From the NCBI GenBank assembly GCA_947174985.1, contig CAMWLB010000155.1, positions 1 to 7,147 on the forward strand: 7,147 nucleotides of DNA, read 5' to 3'. This document shows positions 5,479 to 7,147 of the stretch, piece after piece. The position numbers and the translations under genes are program-made. The first letter of the stretch is position 1; every line of letters starts with the position of its first letter. This stretch comes from an uncultured Lachnospiraceae bacterium. GTDB lineage: Bacteria; Bacillota; Clostridia; Lachnospirales; Lachnospiraceae. The notes beneath the pieces are model-generated. The model searched no databases and was not told the origin of the DNA. It was given only the letters and a program-made list of their open reading frames with translations.

Positions 5479-6378
5479 ATGAAAAAATATAACATCAGTC
5501 CCGAATATGGCATATTTGCGAAGTTCACCCCGCCATTTAACAGGGCTTTATTTCCAATATCCTCTTTCGTATTGGGGCTTATTCCTAAAATGCTGAAAAG
5601 TGACGCTGCAGTAAAAATAGCAAAAAAGCAGGTTAAGACAGCCGATGGCAGTCATATCGCTTTGTACATTTTTTACCCTGTCAAGACCACGACGGATAAA
5701 GTGCTTTTGTATATGCATGGAGGCGGTTTTGCTTTTAAGGGGTCTTCCTGCCATTATCATTTGTGTCGGCGATTTGCTGCAGAAAGTAATTGTAAGGTAG
5801 TGTATGTTGATTACAGGCTTTCCCCTAAGTATAAATATCCTGTTCCGTTGCATGACTGCTTTCGTGCCTATCAATGGATTGTGAAAAATGCTGCTCATTT
5901 AAAAATAGATACAAACAAGATTATTGTCGGCGGAGATTCCGCAGGCGGGTGTCTGGCTGTTGATGTCACTTTAAAAGCTCTACGGGAAAATTTGGTGAAG
6001 CCCTGTTATCAAATGCTTATTTACCCTCTGTTAGACAAACGGATGAATACGCAATCCATGAAAGTTTATACAGATACACCTATGTGGAATTCCAGACTAA
6101 CGAAAAGAATGTGGCGCTATTATTTAGGGAATCATCCTTATATTTCACCAAATGAAAGAGCAGACTTGAACAATATGCCTCCTACCTATCTGGAAACCGC
6201 AGAATACGACTGTTTACATGATGAAGGAGTCGATTTTGCAAGGAAGCTGATGGATAGTGGCGTTCCTGTAACATTATATGAAACGAAACAGACCATGCAC
6301 GGATATGATATAAAGAACTGCCCCACAACGGAAAAAGCGCAGAGAAAAAGGATAAAAGTTTTACGTGATATCCAATAG
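5479..6378 (+). CDS. Alpha/beta hydrolase, hormone-sensitive-lipase-type carboxylesterase
   Basis: A 299-residue cytoplasmic esterase of the HSL (family IV, acetyl-esterase-like) group, expected to cleave short-chain acyl or acetyl esters. The oxyanion-hole motif HGGGF is at 80-84. The nucleophile elbow GGDSAGG is at 151-157 with S154. AEYDCLHDEG (241-250) supplies the catalytic D244, by analogy with the EYDPLRDEG motif of the family, and TMHGYD (272-277) supplies H274, so the triad is complete. DYRLSPKYKYPVPLHDC (111-127) is the usual family stretch leading to the elbow. There is no signal peptide; residues 24-38 are hydrophobic but form the cap region. The start at 5479 has GAAGG 9 nt upstream. 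The stop is 14 bp before the next gene, so the two are probably co-transcribed. The natural substrate cannot be told; a sugar or plant-derived acetyl ester would suit the neighbour. Confidence 0.94.
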   Translation: MKKYNISPEYGIFAKFTPPFNRALFPISSFVLGLIPKMLKSDAAVKIAKKQVKTADGSHIALYIFYPVKTTTDKVLLYMHGGGFAFKGSSCHYHLCRRFAAESNCKVVYVDYRLSPKYKYPVPLHDCFRAYQWIVKNAAHLKIDTNKIIVGGDSAGGCLAVDVTLKALRENLVKPCYQMLIYPLLDKRMNTQSMKVYTDTPMWNSRLTKRMWRYYLGNHPYISPNERADLNNMPPTYLETAEYDCLHDEGVDFARKLMDSGVPVTLYETKQTMHGYDIKNCPTTEKAQRKRIKVLRDIQ

Positions 6379-6392
6379 AAAGGGAGGTACCT

Positions 6393-7147
6393 ATGGACTT
6401 CGGTATGCCGACATTGATTGAAAACAAAAATCTGGAGGAGACTGCTGCCCTGTGCAAAGAGCTTGGGCTGCAGTTTATCGAGCTGAACATGAATTTCCCC
6501 ATGTATCAGGTGCCGCAGTTGGAGGATACGGACTATCTGAAAGACTTGGCAGAACGCCATTGCCTCTATTACACGATTCATCTGGACGAAAATCTGAATG
6601 TATGCGATTTCAACCCCCTTGTGGCAGATGCTTATCTGGAAACGGTAGAACGGACTTTGCACGTGGCGCAAAAAATCGGTGCGCCGCTTCTCAATATGCA
6701 CATGCACTCCGGCGTCTATATTACTCTGCCCGACAGAAGAGTATGGCTCTTTGAAGAATACCGCAGCGAATATATGGCGGCAATCCGCCGTTTTCGTGAA
6801 TTATGTGAAAAAGCAGCAGGCAGCTCCGGTATTCAAATATGTATCGAGAACACGGATGGCTATCAGGACTTTGAAAAAGAGGCAATCGACTATCTCCTGC
6901 AAAGCAATATGTTTGCACTGACATGGGATATCGGCCATTCCCATACCTGTGATAACGTGGACGAACCGTTTCTTATGCAGCACAAAGACAAGCTGCAACA
7001 TTTTCATATCCACGACGGGCTTGGCCGCAAAAACCATCGGACCCTGGGCACAGGTGAAATCGACCTGGCGCAAAGACTTGGTATCGCAAGAGAATGTGGG
7101 TGCCGGTGCGTGATAGAAACCAAAACGGTGGAGGCATTGCGAGAGTC
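6393..7147 (+). CDS. Sugar phosphate isomerase/epimerase-type TIM barrel (partial, C-terminus beyond window)
   Basis: The frame is open from ATG 6393 to the right edge (251 codons), which puts it near full length for the roughly 260-290 residue family. It belongs to the xylose-isomerase-like/AP endonuclease family 2 barrels, metal-dependent enzymes that isomerise or epimerise sugars or cleave abasic DNA. Strand ends carry the expected metal and substrate residues: TIHLDE (61-66), NMHMHSG (101-107), CIENTD (150-155) with E152, TWDIGHSH (177-184) with D179 and H182, HFHIHDG (203-209) with H205/H207, and VIETK (240-244) with E242. The remaining text LGTGEIDL (218-225) is the G-x-G-x-I/L-D loop typical of the family. 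The AP endonuclease nature is less likely than a sugar enzyme because the usual nine-ligand trimetal set is not evident. AGGGAGG (6381-6387) lies 5 nt before the start, in the gap after the hydrolase. Base composition looks more GC-rich than the hydrolase gene. Confidence 0.9.
   Translation, partial: MDFGMPTLIENKNLEETAALCKELGLQFIELNMNFPMYQVPQLEDTDYLKDLAERHCLYYTIHLDENLNVCDFNPLVADAYLETVERTLHVAQKIGAPLLNMHMHSGVYITLPDRRVWLFEEYRSEYMAAIRRFRELCEKAAGSSGIQICIENTDGYQDFEKEAIDYLLQSNMFALTWDIGHSHTCDNVDEPFLMQHKDKLQHFHIHDGLGRKNHRTLGTGEIDLAQRLGIARECGCRCVIETKTVEALRE

Noticed and set aside
6186..6707. A 173-codon minus-strand open frame opposite the hydrolase end and the TIM-barrel start
   Set aside because: Both genes on the plus strand show complete catalytic motifs through this stretch; the antisense translation is rich in H, S, F and C, as expected of a mirrored reading.
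1..7147. Mobile element, integron or phage involvement
   Set aside because: No transposase, integrase, attachment-like repeats or terminal inverted repeats were found, even around the decayed genes, so simple deletion explains the scars better.

Overview
The window looks like chromosomal DNA of a Gram-positive anaerobe of the Clostridia, most likely a Lachnospiraceae-type gut bacterium. This is inferred from moderate-to-low GC, purine-rich GGAGG-type ribosome binding sites, tightly packed and overlapping genes, and the protein flavour (CPBP-like membrane proteins, small flavin split-barrel proteins, VOC and GNAT enzymes, a PAS-GGDEF regulator). No genus can be named from the sequence alone.

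Layout. A 153-bp divergent intergenic region (about 5326-5478) splits the window. Leftward on the minus strand runs one long co-directional series: a pseudo-receiver/PAS/PAS/GGDEF diguanylate cyclase (5325-3739), an Ogt/MGMT-type DNA repair methyltransferase (3732-3253), a CPBP/Abi-like membrane protein (3247-2597), a ruined aminoglycoside-phosphotransferase-family gene (2578 to about 2028), the tail of an unrecognised gene (about 2025-1909), an internally deleted VOC/glyoxalase-family gene (1912-1781), a flavin split-barrel protein continuous with a second, Arr-like ADP-ribosyltransferase domain (1764-784), a GNAT acetyltransferase (787-263), and the first 65 codons of a MacB/LolD-type ABC transporter ATPase that runs off the left edge (197-1). 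Gaps are 5-18 bp or ATGA overlaps except before the ABC gene (65 bp). No terminator is visible, so one transcript from a good promoter at 5361-5389 is plausible. Rightward on the plus strand are an HSL-family alpha/beta hydrolase (5479-6378) and a sugar-phosphate isomerase/epimerase-type TIM barrel (6393 onward, open at the right edge), with their own extended -10 promoter.

How it fits together. The minus-strand run resembles a collection of detoxification and resistance-type enzymes (phosphotransferase, VOC, flavin protein, Arr-like ADP-ribosyltransferase, acetyltransferase, alkyl-DNA repair, export ATPase), headed by a c-di-GMP synthase. This is a reading of family membership; no substrate can be assigned.

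The most unusual part is about 1.3 kb (roughly 1335-2580). Several neighbouring genes there show deletion-type scars: an APH gene with an in-frame TGA, an internal deletion with frame change and a lost C-terminus; a VOC gene whose start is joined to what looks like its own C-terminal motif; and two normally separate domains joined exactly at the natural end of the first. Whether the last is a functional two-domain enzyme or a deletion by-product is the main open question. I saw no CRISPR array, insertion sequence, tRNA, rRNA or riboswitch.
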